Made by a program: the position numbers and the translations under genes. From Insolitispirillum peregrinum (lineage in GTDB: Bacteria > Pseudomonadota > Alphaproteobacteria > Rhodospirillales > Rhodospirillaceae): 64,000 nucleotides of DNA. Shown here in pieces: positions 36,117-47,100 of this stretch. Below the pieces are notes generated by a model, which did not search any database, had not been told where the DNA came from, and worked only from the letters and a program-made list of their open reading frames with translations. The stretch is from assembly GCF_900156605.1 (NCBI RefSeq), contig NZ_FTOA01000006.1, forward strand, positions 124,001 to 188,000, in the 5' to 3' direction. The first letter of the stretch is position 1; the number at the start of each line of letters is the position of its first letter.

Positions 36117-36124
<8 letters not shown>
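34985..36124 (-). CDS. ABC-2 type exporter permease (YhhJ/YbhR-like)
   Basis: A 379-aa membrane protein. One N-terminal helix (MISVPLMQLALFGFAVN) is followed by a ~150-aa periplasmic part (EQEADRLLSAGSVQFIIS, FPPDFSRR) and five helices at the C-terminus; the coupling region RERERGTMEALLVTPI is typical. Overlaps the ATPase gene by 8 bp. With it and the HlyD-like lipoprotein it forms a drug/hydrophobe efflux system. No substrate can be inferred, although it neighbours the siderophore receptor. Confidence 0.9.
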
Positions 36125-37078
<954 letters not shown>

Positions 37079-37082
<4 letters not shown>

Positions 37083-38047
37083 GATGCGTCTGCCGGATGG
37101 GAAAAGGCGATGGTCAGCGGCTGGCCGGGGTGCAGGGCGGCGGCGGTGGGCAACGGGGTGGCCTCGACCATGAACACCAGCTTGTGATGCTGATCGCGCG
37201 AATAGAGCACCGGCGGGGTATAGGAGGCTTCGGAGGCGATGAAGCTGATGGTGGCGGTGATCGGGCCTGCACAGCCCGGACAGCGGACGCTGATCCGTTG
37301 CCCGAGAGCCATCTGTCCCACCTGCTCGGGGGGGATGAAAAACCTCACCCGTGTACCGTCATCGGGCAACAGCATCACAACGGCCTGTCCGGCGCTGACT
37401 CCTTCGCCGGGGCGGAACAGGATGTCTTCGATGCGGCCATCGGCGGGGGCGGTGGCGTGCCGCAGGGCCAGTTTGGCGCGGGCTTCCTCCAGCGCCGCAC
37501 GGGCGGCATCGGCGGCGGCGCGGGCGGCGTGAATTTCTTCGTCGCGGCCTTCCTTGTCGCGGGCGGTGGCAAGGCGGGCTTTGGCGGCATTGACTGCTGC
37601 CTGATTGCGCTGGATGCTGGCGCGTGCCTCGTCAAAGCTGGCACGCGAGGCATAGCCGTTCTTTTCCAGCGCCTCCTGTCGCTGAAACTGCTGGCGGGCA
37701 TAGGTCAGATCGGCCTCCGCCTGCCGGGTATCGGCTTCCAGGGCGCGGATTTCGCTGCTCTTCTGGCCGGTCAGCAAGTCGCGGTGGCTGGCTTCGGCTT
37801 GCGCCAGCAGGGCCTCGGCCTGCTGGACGGCAGCCGTATAACGCTGGTCATCCAGGGAAAACAGCGCCTGCCCGCGCTGAACCTGCTGGCCGCGCCGGAC
37901 CTCGACGGCGGTCACCATGCCACTGTCGGGCAGCGCGATGTAACGGTATTCGCCTTCGGCATAGCCTTGCACCTCGTCGGGTCCGGCGGCATCGCAGGCG
38001 GTCAGCAACAGTCCCAGAACAGCAGCGATCAGCAAGGGTTTCGGCAT
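37079..38047 (-). CDS. HlyD-family periplasmic adaptor, lipoprotein
   Basis: A 322-aa protein. The start MPKPLLIAAVLGLLLTACDA gives a lipoprotein signal with lipobox LTAC (lipidated Cys at ~18). Two biotinyl-lipoyl-like halves (SGMVTAVEVRRGQQVQRGQ and ATAPADGRIEDILFRPGEG) flank an alanine-rich coiled coil (~70-195). It matches YbhG/EmrA-type membrane fusion proteins that couple ABC-2 pumps to an outer-membrane channel. It is the first gene of the three-gene exporter operon. Confidence 0.9.
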
Positions 38048-38125
38048 GGTACGGCCTTGTGCAAACAGGCAGGCTCCGGTGCCGGTCAAGGAGATTGACC
38101 GGCACCGGAGCCAGAGGAGGCGAGA

Positions 38126-38169
38126 GCATTTTCAAGTTGACCGTCGACGGTCAACGGCTCGGAAAATGC
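38126..38169. repeat. Perfect 20-bp palindrome in an extended hairpin
   Basis: GTTGACCGTCGACGGTCAAC (38136-38155) is a perfect palindrome, enclosed by GCATTTTC (38126-38133) and GAAAATGC (38162-38169). It lies between the TonB receptor and the exporter operon. It could be an operator for the exporter genes or a cruciform-forming remnant. Confidence 0.6.
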
Positions 38170-38174
38170 GGCCC

Positions 38175-38213
38175 TAAAAGGGAAGAGCGTTTTCGCTCGG
38201 TGTGAAAACGCTC
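38175..38213 (-). terminator. Terminator of the TonB-dependent receptor gene
   Basis: On the minus strand GAGCGTTTTC and GAAAACGCTC form a 10-bp stem with a 9-nt loop, followed by TTCCCTTTT. It starts 7 bases after the receptor stop codon (complement of 38220-38222). Confidence 0.65.
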
Positions 38214-38219
38214 CAGGCA

Positions 38220-40451
38220 TCAGAACTTCAGGCTGCCGCTCAGGCCAAAGCTGACCCCGTCGCCTTCGCTGACCAGCACGCCCGAGCCATAGTTGACCGA
38301 CGACACCAGATACTTCTCATCGGTCAGGTTCTGGCCCCACAGGTACAGGCCGTAATGCTCGTTTTCGGCCCCGATGCGGGCGTTGACCGTGCCATAGCCG
38401 TCCTGCGCCATGGTGTTCTGCGCATCGAAGTAGAACTTGGAGCGGTACTGATAGCCGACGGTGGCCGAGGCGGTCATGTCCAGCAGGTTCGGGTCCCAGC
38501 TATAGCCCAGTTCGGCATTGCCGGTGAATTTGGAGTGGTATTGCTGCTGGTTGCCGCTGGCATCAAACGAGCCACCGCCGCCAGTGCGCGGGGCGTTCTT
38601 GAAGTCTTCGTAGGTGGCATCGGAATAGCCGAGGCCAGCCCCGACATGCCAGCCTGCCCCCAGTTCGGCCCGACCCGACACTTCACCGCCATAAGAACGG
38701 CTCTTGTCGGCGTTGACGATCGGGGTGGCGGTGGTGGTGGCGTCATAGCTCAACACCTGCTGGTCTTTCCAGTCGATGTAGAACAGGGCGCTGGACAGCG
38801 ACACGTTGCCGCCGAACAGGCTGTTTTTCATGCCGATTTCGTAGTTGGTCAGACGCTCGGACTTGTATTCCGCCGGGGTGGAGCCGTTGCTGAACAGCAT
38901 GCTGGCGTTGAAGCCACCGGACTTGTAGCCCTGGCTGACGCTGCCATAGACGCTGTTGTCATCGTTGAACTTGTACCGCAGACCGGCACGCGGCGTGGTG
39001 TAGACCTTGTCGAGCGAGCCTTCATAGGACTCCATCAGGCTGGTGGCGCCGGTGAACATCAGCGCCATGTACGAGGCGTTGTTGTGGCTCATCCGGTATT
39101 CAAAGTCCTTGCTGTCATAGCCGACGCGCAGACCGGCAAAGGCTTCGAGGGCTTCGGTCAGATCATAGGAGGCATCGCCAAAGGCAGCCAGCGAGCGGCT
39201 GTCGGTGGTGCTTTTCATCCGCAGGTCAACGCCGGTGCCGGTCAGCACCAGATTGCTGTCCCACGAATTGCCCGCGCCATAGGTCCGTTCGGTCGAGGTC
39301 AGGTCGCCGTACAGGCCGACCACATAGCGGAACGCCTGCTGTTCCGGCGAGGTATAGCGGAATTCCTGCGACAACTGGGTGAATTCGGACTCATAGGGGT
39401 TGCTGGTGCGGTGTTTGTAGCCGGTCACCCCAAAGCCCTGCATCAGGGCTTCGGTGGTGGCAAAATAGCCATCCGGCGACGAGCTGCCATCGAATTCGGT
39501 CTTCTGGTACCGCGCCCCGGTCAGGCTGGTGAGCGTCGCCCCCGACCCCAGTTCGTGGACGATTTCGTTGCGGGCCAACAGCGACTGACTGGTGCCGTGG
39601 AACGGATCGGTGACGCTGATGCTGTCGCGGTCAGCCTGATAGTCGGCCAGCGTCTTGACGCCCTGATCGCGCAGCTTTTGCGTCTGGGCTTCGATGCTGG
39701 TGGTCATGGTGGTGCTGTCACCGGGGGCGGTCAGCAGGCTGAACCGGCCCTGGGCCCGTTCGTGGCCGCCGGTATCCTTGCCGGTATCGTTTTCGGTATC
39801 ATTGGGGGCATGATCGACGGAAACCGCCAGTCGGGCGGCAGACTTGCCCTTGGTGATCGGAGCATTGCCGACCACCTCGGTGCGCACGCCCCTGGTCCCG
39901 GCATCGACCTGCACCTTGCCGGACAGGGCATCGGCGTCGGGTTTGTTGGTGGTCATGTTGACCGAGCCGCCCAGCGTGTTGCGCCCGTACAGCGTCCCCT
40001 GTGGCCCGCGCAGGATTTCCACCTGCTGCATGTCCAGCAGGCCGCTGGTGTAGGACTGGGCATCGGTCACTGGAATGCCATCGACGAACATGCCGACCGA
40101 CGGGTCGGAGTCCACCTCGGACGACCCGACCCCGCGCACGGCAATGTAAGGGGTATAGGCCGCCCCGGACACCCCGCCGCCGAACTGGGCGTTGGGCGAG
40201 CTTTGCAGCAGGTCGGTGGTGCTGTGGATCTGTTTGGCGTTCAGGTCGTCTTCGCTGCGCACGTCAATGCTGATCGGGACATCCTGCACGTCTTCTTCGC
40301 GCTTTTGCGCCGTCACCGAAATGGGGGCCAGCAGCACCTGATTTTGCGTGTCGTCTTTCTTGCCGGTGTCATCGGCAAAGGCGGTGGAGCTGGCAAGCAT
40401 GGTGGCAAAAATGGCGCTGCTGCGCAGCAGACGGTGTTTGAAAACAGGCAT
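38220..40451 (-). CDS. TonB-dependent outer-membrane receptor, probable siderophore receptor
   Basis: A 743-aa protein from the ATG after GAGGGA; a signal peptide (LLRSSAIFATMLASSTAFA) precedes a TonB-box-like segment (LLAPISVTAQKREED). The plug domain (~60-175) has DVPISIDV, SVGMFVDGIPVTDAQ and VEILRGPQGTLYGRN; the barrel has many aromatic-edged strands and ends FGLSGSLKF, a C-terminal Phe typical of Omp insertion. It is divergent from the siderophore operon and preceded by iron-box-like sequence, so the likely substrate is the ferric form of that product. Ligand is inferred from context. Confidence 0.9.
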   Translation of the reverse strand: MPVFKHRLLRSSAIFATMLASSTAFADDTGKKDDTQNQVLLAPISVTAQKREEDVQDVPISIDVRSEDDLNAKQIHSTTDLLQSSPNAQFGGGVSGAAYTPYIAVRGVGSSEVDSDPSVGMFVDGIPVTDAQSYTSGLLDMQQVEILRGPQGTLYGRNTLGGSVNMTTNKPDADALSGKVQVDAGTRGVRTEVVGNAPITKGKSAARLAVSVDHAPNDTENDTGKDTGGHERAQGRFSLLTAPGDSTTMTTSIEAQTQKLRDQGVKTLADYQADRDSISVTDPFHGTSQSLLARNEIVHELGSGATLTSLTGARYQKTEFDGSSSPDGYFATTEALMQGFGVTGYKHRTSNPYESEFTQLSQEFRYTSPEQQAFRYVVGLYGDLTSTERTYGAGNSWDSNLVLTGTGVDLRMKSTTDSRSLAAFGDASYDLTEALEAFAGLRVGYDSKDFEYRMSHNNASYMALMFTGATSLMESYEGSLDKVYTTPRAGLRYKFNDDNSVYGSVSQGYKSGGFNASMLFSNGSTPAEYKSERLTNYEIGMKNSLFGGNVSLSSALFYIDWKDQQVLSYDATTTATPIVNADKSRSYGGEVSGRAELGAGWHVGAGLGYSDATYEDFKNAPRTGGGGSFDASGNQQQYHSKFTGNAELGYSWDPNLLDMTASATVGYQYRSKFYFDAQNTMAQDGYGTVNARIGAENEHYGLYLWGQNLTDEKYLVSSVNYGSGVLVSEGDGVSFGLSGSLKF

Positions 40452-40878
40452 GGGTGTCCCTCTGGCGATGGGGGCGTATCGGAGGGTTAGGTGCTGCCAC
40501 TTTATGCGATTAATAGTTAATCGCAATTATTTTTCAGGCTGCCCCCAGCGAGGCAGGTGTGGCGAATGAATCCGATACTGCCTCGTGAAAGTGGTCTGGT
40601 GGGGAAGGTGGGTAAGGCTGTCTGCCGCCGTTATGAGCGACAGGTCTGGGGCGCGTCAAGGGTTGCCCGCGTTGTCCGGTTTCGCACCCATCATATGGGA
40701 TTCAATGAAAAATATATTCAATATCAATGTGATGGTGATGTTTTCGCCCTGACTATGCAGAAAACTTCGAAAGAAATAAGAGAAAAATCGAAAGCCCGTT
40801 CGGTTGCTGCTGCCGGGAGGGCGGACTAGGTTTTTTAATAATCATTCGCAATGAACTCTCGCCGTGAAAGAGGTGGGT
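40452..40878. promoter_or_regulatory. Divergent iron-responsive-type promoter region
   Basis: The 427-bp gap between the receptor and the operon holds no convincing gene. A perfect inverted repeat TGCGATTAA-TAG-TTAATCGCA lies at 40505-40525, upstream of the receptor. AATAATCATTCGCAATGAA at 40837-40855 precedes the operon and matches half of the Fur consensus (GATAATCATT at 9 of 10). Both share a TCGCAAT core. The central part is A/T-richer than the flanking genes. Fur or an AraC protein may act here; not provable from sequence alone. Confidence 0.5.
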
Positions 40879-42072
40879 ATGTCTATTAATAGTGGTGCCG
40901 TGGCGACCGGCTCTCACCGTGCTGCCAGCTCGGATATCAGTCAGTCATTCCTGTTCCGCTCTCCTCACGACGGCTGGTTATGGGCCGATGGGCTGGAGGA
41001 TGTCTCGGACCGTGTGCGGGCCTCGACACCGGCAGACCTGGCCGGGCAGGTCCAACGCCTCCTTGCTGCCCGGCAGGGGACACAACAGGCTCCCTGTCTG
41101 GTCGGCGCCCTGCCGTTTCAGGGGATGGCGTCTGCCCGTCTGTTCCTGCCCGGACGGGTGATCCGGGATGCGTCCTCCCTCCCCATGGCGCTGCCGCACG
41201 ACCTGCGATGGCCCGCCCCGCGCTCGACCGGGCGCAGCCTGCCAGCGGAAGAGGGTTATTGCGCCCGGGTGGCCGCTGCGCTGGACGAGATTGCCGCCGG
41301 GCAGTACAGCAAGGTGGTTCTGGCGCGGGCGTTGACGCTGGAATTTGATGCCCCGGTTCCGGTTGCCGGGATGATTGCCGCCCTGGCCGAGCGTTATCCA
41401 CAGGCGTTCCTGTTTGCCGTGCCGCAGGCCAACCGGCAGGGGGTGTTTCTGGGGGCCAGTCCCGAATTGCTGCTGCGTCGGCGCAACGGCTGGGTTGACA
41501 GCAATCCGCTGGCCGGGTCGGTGCCCTGCCACCCGCAGGCGGCCGAAGACCGGGCGCAGGCCGAGGCGCTGCTGGCCTCGGACAAGAACCGCCGGGAGCA
41601 TGCTCTGGTCAGTGAGCGGGTGGCCGATGTCCTCAGTGGCTATTGCGACCAGTTGAGCGTGCCGGATGAGCCGTCGCTGATCCGCACCGGCACCCTGTGG
41701 CATCTGTCCACCGCCATTCGTGGACGGTTGCGCGACCCGTCGGTGTCGTCGGTGGAACTGGCGGCGGCGCTGCACCCAACTCCGGCGGTGTGCGGTCATC
41801 CGACCGGTGCCGCCCGTCAGGCCATCTCGCGCCTCGAAGGCTTTGACCGGGGCCTGTATGCCGGGATGGTCGGCTGGTGCGACCACACTGGCGACGGTGA
41901 ATGGGCGGTCAGCCTGCGCTGCGCCGATCTCGCCGGGGCCTTCCTGACCCTCTACGCCGGAGCCGGGATTGTCGCCGGCTCTGATCCGGTCGAAGAACTG
42001 GCCGAAACGGCCACCAAAATGCGGACGGTTCTGGGAGCCCTCGGGCTGACCTTGCGGGCGGAGGCAGCATGA
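40879..42072 (+). CDS. Isochorismate synthase (salicylate branch)
   Basis: A 397-aa chorismate-binding-fold enzyme that converts chorismate to isochorismate. [76 protein letters not shown] and YAGMVGWCD follow the EntC/DhbC/PchA order. GTG at 40864 is an alternative start; I chose the ATG 15 bp later. It is the first gene of the siderophore operon, behind an iron-box-like sequence, and overlaps the ligase gene by 4 bp. The next pathway enzyme, a PchB-like lyase, shows that the product goes to salicylate. Confidence 0.93.
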   Translation: MSINSGAVATGSHRAASSDISQSFLFRSPHDGWLWADGLEDVSDRVRASTPADLAGQVQRLLAARQGTQQAPCLVGALPFQGMASARLFLPGRVIRDASSLPMALPHDLRWPAPRSTGRSLPAEEGYCARVAAALDEIAAGQYSKVVLARALTLEFDAPVPVAGMIAALAERYPQAFLFAVPQANRQGVFLGASPELLLRRRNGWVDSNPLAGSVPCHPQAAEDRAQAEALLASDKNRREHALVSERVADVLSGYCDQLSVPDEPSLIRTGTLWHLSTAIRGRLRDPSVSSVELAAALHPTPAVCGHPTGAARQAISRLEGFDRGLYAGMVGWCDHTGDGEWAVSLRCADLAGAFLTLYAGAGIVAGSDPVEELAETATKMRTVLGALGLTLRAEAA

Positions 42073-43706
42073 TGGCGGCCCCTGTTGTGAGATGGCCGCA
42101 GGCGGTCGAAGACCACTATCGCGCCGCGGGTTACTGGACCGAAGAGACCTTTGACAGCCTGCTGCATACCAGCGTGAGTCGCTTTGGCAATGCTCCGGCG
42201 GTGGTCGATGACGGCGTGGTGCTCAGTTACCGCGATCTGGCCGCCGAGGTCGATGCACTGGCAAACGGGCTGGCCCGGATGGGCTTGCAGAAAGGCGACT
42301 GTGTGGTGGTGCAATTGCCCAACTGCCACCAGTTCGTGGTGCTGTGCTTTGCCTTGATGCGGCTGGGGGTGGTGCCGGTGTTTGCCTTGCCCGCCCATCG
42401 CCAGACGGAAATCACCGCTTTTTGCCGCTTTGTGCAGGCACGGGCCTATTTCATTGCCGATGTGGTCGGTGGCTTTGACTATCGCACGCTGGCGCGGGCG
42501 GTGCTGGCCGAAGACGGGGTGGCGGCGCAGGTGGTGGTGGTCGGCGAGGCCGACGGCTTTGTTTCCTATCAGTCGCTGCGACAAGACGGCGTTGTGCCCT
42601 GTGTCGCACAGGCCGCCGATGTGGCCTGTCTGCTGCTGTCGGGGGGCAGCACCGGCATCCCCAAGCTGATTCCCCGCCGCCATTGCGATTACCTGTACAA
42701 CGTCCGCACCAGCGTTGAGGTCTGTGGCTTTGGGCGGCAGACGGTCTATCTGGCGGCGCTGCCGGTTGCGCATAATTTCCCGATGGCCTGTCCGGGGTTC
42801 TTTGGCACCCTGATGGCAGGCGGAACGGTGGTGCTGGCCGCCGATCCGGGGCCGGACACCTGTCTGGAGCTGATTGACCGCCATGGCGTCACCGATACCG
42901 CGCTGGTGCCGCCGTTGGTGATGCTGTGGCTGGATGCGGTGGCGGCGGATGGGCGGTTGCGCGACCGGCTGCGCTCGTTGCGCTGCCTGCAGGTGGGCGG
43001 GGCGAAGCTGGTCGAGGAAGTGGCCCGCCGGATCACCCCCACCCTCGGCTGCCGGGTACAGCAGGTGTTCGGGATGGCCGAAGGGTTGATCTGTTACACC
43101 CGTCAGGATGACCCCGACGCGCTGGTGATGGTGGCGCAGGGACGCCCGATGTCACCGGCGGACGAGGTGCGGGTGGTGGACGACAGCGATCACGACGTTG
43201 CCGACGGCGCCATCGGGCAATTGCTGACCCGCGGGCCGTACACCATTCGCGGCTATTACCAGTTGCCCGAACACAACGCCGTCGCCTTTACCGAAGACGG
43301 TTTTTACCGCACCGGTGATCTGGTGCGCCGCCTGCCCGATGGCAGTCTGGTGGTCGAAGGCCGGGTGAAGGACCAGATCAACCGGGGTGGGGAAAAGATT
43401 TCTGCCGAAGAAGTCGAAAACCTGCTGTTGGGGCATCCATCGGTGTTTGACGTTGCGGTGGTGGCCATGCCCGACAAGACCTGGGGCGAACTGAGCTGTG
43501 CCTTTGTGATCCCCCGAGGCCCGGCCCCGCGCCCGCTTGACCTGACCCGCCACCTGCGGGCGCAGGGGCTGGCGGCCTTCAAAATCCCTGACCGTATCCA
43601 GTTCATCGACGCTTTTCCGGCGACCGGGGTTGGCAAGACCAGCCGCCGCGCCCTGCGCGATGCCTTGCAGGCGGAATATTTCTCCGGGCCTGAACCAGAG
43701 CATTGA
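42069..43706 (+). CDS. Salicyl-AMP ligase (stand-alone aryl adenylation enzyme)
   Basis: A 545-aa acyl-adenylating enzyme of the DhbE/PchD/YbtE type. LLSGGSTGIPKLIPR is motif A3, QQVFGMAEGL A5, YRTGDLVRRLPDGSLVVEGR A7 and KDQINRGGEKI A8. In the substrate pocket HNFPMACPG has Cys where 2,3-dihydroxybenzoate enzymes have Ser (Ser240 of DhbE); Cys there is known from salicylate enzymes. It should load salicylate on the N-terminal ArCP of NRPS 1. Its TGA lies in an R1 repeat that separates it from the pchB-like gene. Confidence 0.93.
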   Translation: MMAAPVVRWPQAVEDHYRAAGYWTEETFDSLLHTSVSRFGNAPAVVDDGVVLSYRDLAAEVDALANGLARMGLQKGDCVVVQLPNCHQFVVLCFALMRLGVVPVFALPAHRQTEITAFCRFVQARAYFIADVVGGFDYRTLARAVLAEDGVAAQVVVVGEADGFVSYQSLRQDGVVPCVAQAADVACLLLSGGSTGIPKLIPRRHCDYLYNVRTSVEVCGFGRQTVYLAALPVAHNFPMACPGFFGTLMAGGTVVLAADPGPDTCLELIDRHGVTDTALVPPLVMLWLDAVAADGRLRDRLRSLRCLQVGGAKLVEEVARRITPTLGCRVQQVFGMAEGLICYTRQDDPDALVMVAQGRPMSPADEVRVVDDSDHDVADGAIGQLLTRGPYTIRGYYQLPEHNAVAFTEDGFYRTGDLVRRLPDGSLVVEGRVKDQINRGGEKISAEEVENLLLGHPSVFDVAVVAMPDKTWGELSCAFVIPRGPAPRPLDLTRHLRAQGLAAFKIPDRIQFIDAFPATGVGKTSRRALRDALQAEYFSGPEPEH

Positions 43707-43800
43707 GCGAAAAGTGGGAACCGGTTTTCGCAACAACAATGCGACAAAACAAAAGGTTAGAGCAGCGTGCCTGCGTCCGGTTTAACGCACGCTGCTCTGG
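43695..43800 (+). repeat. R1 repeat inside the siderophore operon
   Basis: The sequence AGAGCATTGAGCGAAAAGTG starts at the ligase 3' end and contributes its TGA stop. Hairpins GCGAAAA/TTTTCGC and AGAGCAGCGTGC/GCACGCTGCTCT are both intact. The only large gap (140 bp) of the operon is this insertion. It could weaken read-through to downstream genes or stabilise the upstream mRNA. Confidence 0.75.
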
Positions 43801-43846
43801 CCTGCTGAGTGTTCTGCTGCTTTTGCCGTTACAGAAAGGATCTGGC

Positions 43847-44176
43847 ATGAAGACGCCCGATGCGTGCGCCTCGCTGGCCGATATTCGTCTTGGCATCGAT
43901 ACTCTCGATGCGGAAATCGTGGCCCTGCTGGGGCGACGGCTGGACTATGTTCTGGCCGCTGCCCGCTTCAAGACCGATGAAGCCAGCATTCCGGCCCCCG
44001 AACGGGTGGCGGCAATGATGCCCGACCGCCGCCGCTGGGCCGAACAGGCCGGGCTGGACCCGGATTTTGTCGCCGGGCTGTTTGACATCCTGATCCCGTG
44101 GTTCATCCAGCGGCAGATCATCCACTGGCGGCAGCAGTACGGACAGCCACAGCCGACCGACGGGGGTGCAGCATGA
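43847..44176 (+). CDS. pchB: Isochorismate pyruvate-lyase (PchB-like, chorismate-mutase fold)
   Basis: A 109-aa all-helical AroQ-fold protein that eliminates pyruvate from isochorismate to give salicylate. LADIRLGIDTLDAEIVALLG, RRLDYVLAAARFKTDEASIP and APERVAAMMPDRRRWAEQAG follow PchB of Pseudomonas closely; the catalytic-loop Lys (RFKTDEA) and both active-site Arg segments are conserved. AGAAAGGA lies before the ATG; the longer upstream frame runs through the R1 repeat and is not real. Overlaps NRPS 1 by 4 bp. Confidence 0.95.
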   Translation: MKTPDACASLADIRLGIDTLDAEIVALLGRRLDYVLAAARFKTDEASIPAPERVAAMMPDRRRWAEQAGLDPDFVAGLFDILIPWFIQRQIIHWRQQYGQPQPTDGGAA

Positions 44177-47100
44177 GCGAAGGACCGATGTCCCTGCTGC
44201 ACGCCGATGGTCTGCGGGCGTGGCTGGCCGACCGGTTGCAGTGTTCCCCCGCCGAGATTGCCGATGGCGAATCGCTGATTGAACTGGGGCTTGATTCGCT
44301 GTCGGTGATGCGGGTGCCCTGCCTGCTGGCCGCCTGCGGGGTGACGGTGAAGGTCTCCGAGCTGATGGCCGCCCCGACACTGGCCGCCTGGTATGCCCTG
44401 ATTGCCAGCCGCCTGCCCGAGGCCGTCAAGGCCGGGGCTGCACCGCAGGTGATGGCACAGCGCGACCGCTTCCCGCTGACCGATGTGCAACGGGCCTACT
44501 GGCTGGGGCGGACCTCGCTGTTTGAACTGGGCGGGGTGGCGGCGCACGGCTATCTGGAACTGGCCTGCCCCGACCTTGATCCACAGGCGCTGGAACGGGC
44601 GCTGGACGCCACCGTCGCCCATCATCCGATGCTGCGGATGGTGGTCGGCGAGGACGGCATGCAGCACATCCTGCCAGAGGTACCGCCGTACCGGATTGCC
44701 TGCGCTCAGGGGCTGGCGGCGGCGCTGGCGACCCGTGCCGAGATGCGGCAGGCGGTGTTGCCCGCCGATCGCTGGCCGCTGTTTGATATCCGCCTGACCC
44801 GGCTGGAGGACGGCGACTGGCGGCTGCATGTCGGTTTTGATGTGCTGGCGGTCGATCTGGCCTCGCTGGACCTGTGGCTGCGCGACTGGTACCGGCTGTA
44901 CCGCCAGCCTGCGGTGGTGCTGGACCAGCCTGCGACCCACTTCAGCCAGTACGTCGCCCGGCTGGAGCAGCGGCGGGCCAGCCCGGAAGGGCTGCGTGCC
45001 CGTCAATGGTGGGAGGAGCGCCTGCCGACCCTGCCGCCGTGCCCGGATCTGCCGCTGGCCTGTGACCCGGCCACCATCCGGGCGCCACAGTTCGAGCGGC
45101 TGGCGCATGTGATTCCGGCGGAACAGTGGCACAGCCTGAAGGCGCTGGCGGCAAAGGCGCAGGTCACGCCGTCGGCCCTGATGCTGACCACTCTGGCCGA
45201 AGTGCTGGCCCAGTGGAGCCGGTCGGCGCATTTCACCCTCAACCTGACCCTGTTCAACCGCGACAACAGCGGCCTTGATGTCAGTGGCGTGGTGGGTGAT
45301 TTCACCTCGCTGTTGCTGGTCGAGGCCGATTTGCGCCAGCCGCAACCGTTTGCCGAACGGGCGATCCGCTTGCAGGACGAGGTCTGGCGGGGCGTCGATC
45401 ATGCGGTGATCAGTGGCGTCGAAGTGATCGGGCGGCTGGCCGAGCTGCGCCATCAGCAGGGCCGGGCGATCATGCCGGTGGTGTTTACCAGCGCCATCGG
45501 GGCGGGCAGCTATCTGGATGCGGTGGCCGGGTTCGGCACGGTGGTTGATGCCTCGAACCAGACGCCCCAGGTCTGGCTGGATGTGCAGGCGGTGGACCAT
45601 GACGGCGGGGTGATGCTGATCTGGGACAGCGTGGCCGGACTGTTTCCACTGGGCCTGCTGGCGGCGATGCTGGCGGCGCAGGTGCGCCTGCTGGACTCCC
45701 TGACCGAAACCGGGACGTGGGAGGCGGTGGTCCCGGCCCTGCTGCCTGCGGCGCAGGTCGAACAGCGGCTGCGGGTCAACAGCACGGCGCAGGATCTTCC
45801 GGCCAATCGGCTGTTGCAGGCGCCCTTTCTGCATCAGGCCCGCCTGACCCCCGACGCTCCGGCGCTGATCACCCCCGACCGCACGCTGACCTATGGCGAG
45901 CTGGAACGGGCCAGTGCCCGGCTGGCAGCGCAGGTGATGCAGGCGGGCAGCGCGCCCGACCGGCTGGTGGCGGTTGTCCTGCCGCGTGGCTGGCAGCAGG
46001 TGGTGGCGGTGCTGGCCATCCTGCGCGCCGGGGCCGCCTATCTGCCGCTGGAGGCCGGGTTGCCTCCGGCCCGGCTGGCGGCGTTGCTGGCGCAGGGGGA
46101 GTGCGCGCTGGCGCTGGTGGCCGAGGGAACCACGCCCGAGTTGCCGCCGACCATCGCAACGCTGCCGGTCGGCGCGGCGTTGCTGGCCGAGGGCCCGGCG
46201 CCGCTGGTGTCCTGTCCGGCCAGCCCCGACCATCTGGCCTATGTGATCTTTACCTCCGGTTCGACCGGAGTGCCCAAGGGGGTGATGATCGACCATCGCG
46301 CCGCCCTCAATACGGTGCTCGACATCAACGCCCGCTATGGCGTGACCGCCGCCGACCGGGTGCTGTCGGTGTCGTCGCTGGGGTTTGATTTGTCGGTCTA
46401 TGACCTGTTCGGGGTGCTGGCCGCCGGAGGGGCGGTTGTCCTGCCGCGTCCGTCTGCCTCGCCCGAACCGGCCCACTGGCTGGAGATGCTGCACGCCCAC
46501 CGGGTGACGCTGTGGAATTCGGTGCCAGCCCTGTTCCGCCTGTTGCTGGAACAGGCTGACAGTGCTGCCGGGCGGCAGGCGGTGCAGGCGTTGCGGCTGG
46601 TGATGACCAGTGGCGACTGGCTGCCGGTGGCGCTGGCCCGCCAGATTCTGGCCGAGCCGGGCGAGCGGCAGGTGGTCAGTCTGGGCGGAGCCACCGAGGC
46701 CGCCATCTGGTCCATCGCCCACCGGCTGCACGAGGTGCCCGCCGACTGGAGCAGCATTCCCTATGGCCTGCCGCTGGCCAACCAGCGGTTCCATGTGCTC
46801 GATCACGCCCTGCGGCCCCGCCCGGACTGGGTGGCGGGCGATCTGTACATTGCCGGGGCCGGGCTGGCGCGTGGCTACTGGCGCGACGGCCTGCGCACGG
46901 CCCGCGCATTCCTGCGCCATCCGCACAGCGGCGAACGGCTGTACCGCACCGGTGATCTCGGGCGGATGCTGCCCTCGGGAGAGATTGAGTTCCTCGGGCG
47001 CGACGATGATCAGGTGAAGGTCAACGGCCTGCGCATCGAACTGGGGGAAATCGAACTGGCGCTGACGCAGCAGCCGATGATCGAGACGGCGGCGCTGACG

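Noticed and set aside
38202-40490. 762-codon plus-strand frame opposite the TonB receptor
   Set aside because: Antisense of a receptor with signal peptide, plug and C-terminal Phe; no motif in the antisense translation.
40557-40829. 90-codon plus-strand frame between the receptor and the siderophore operon
   Set aside because: No recognisable domain, poor codon pattern, no convincing ribosome site, and it occupies the A/T-richer promoter region.
44098-44172. Longer start for NRPS 1
   Set aside because: The extra codons lie inside pchB in another frame; the ATG at 44173 overlaps the pchB stop and leads directly into the carrier domain.
43945-46926. 993-codon minus-strand frame opposite NRPS 1 (and a 916-codon frame at 48128-50878 opposite the PKS)
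   Set aside because: Antisense shadows of the assembly-line genes; no domains, Gln/Arg/His-rich.
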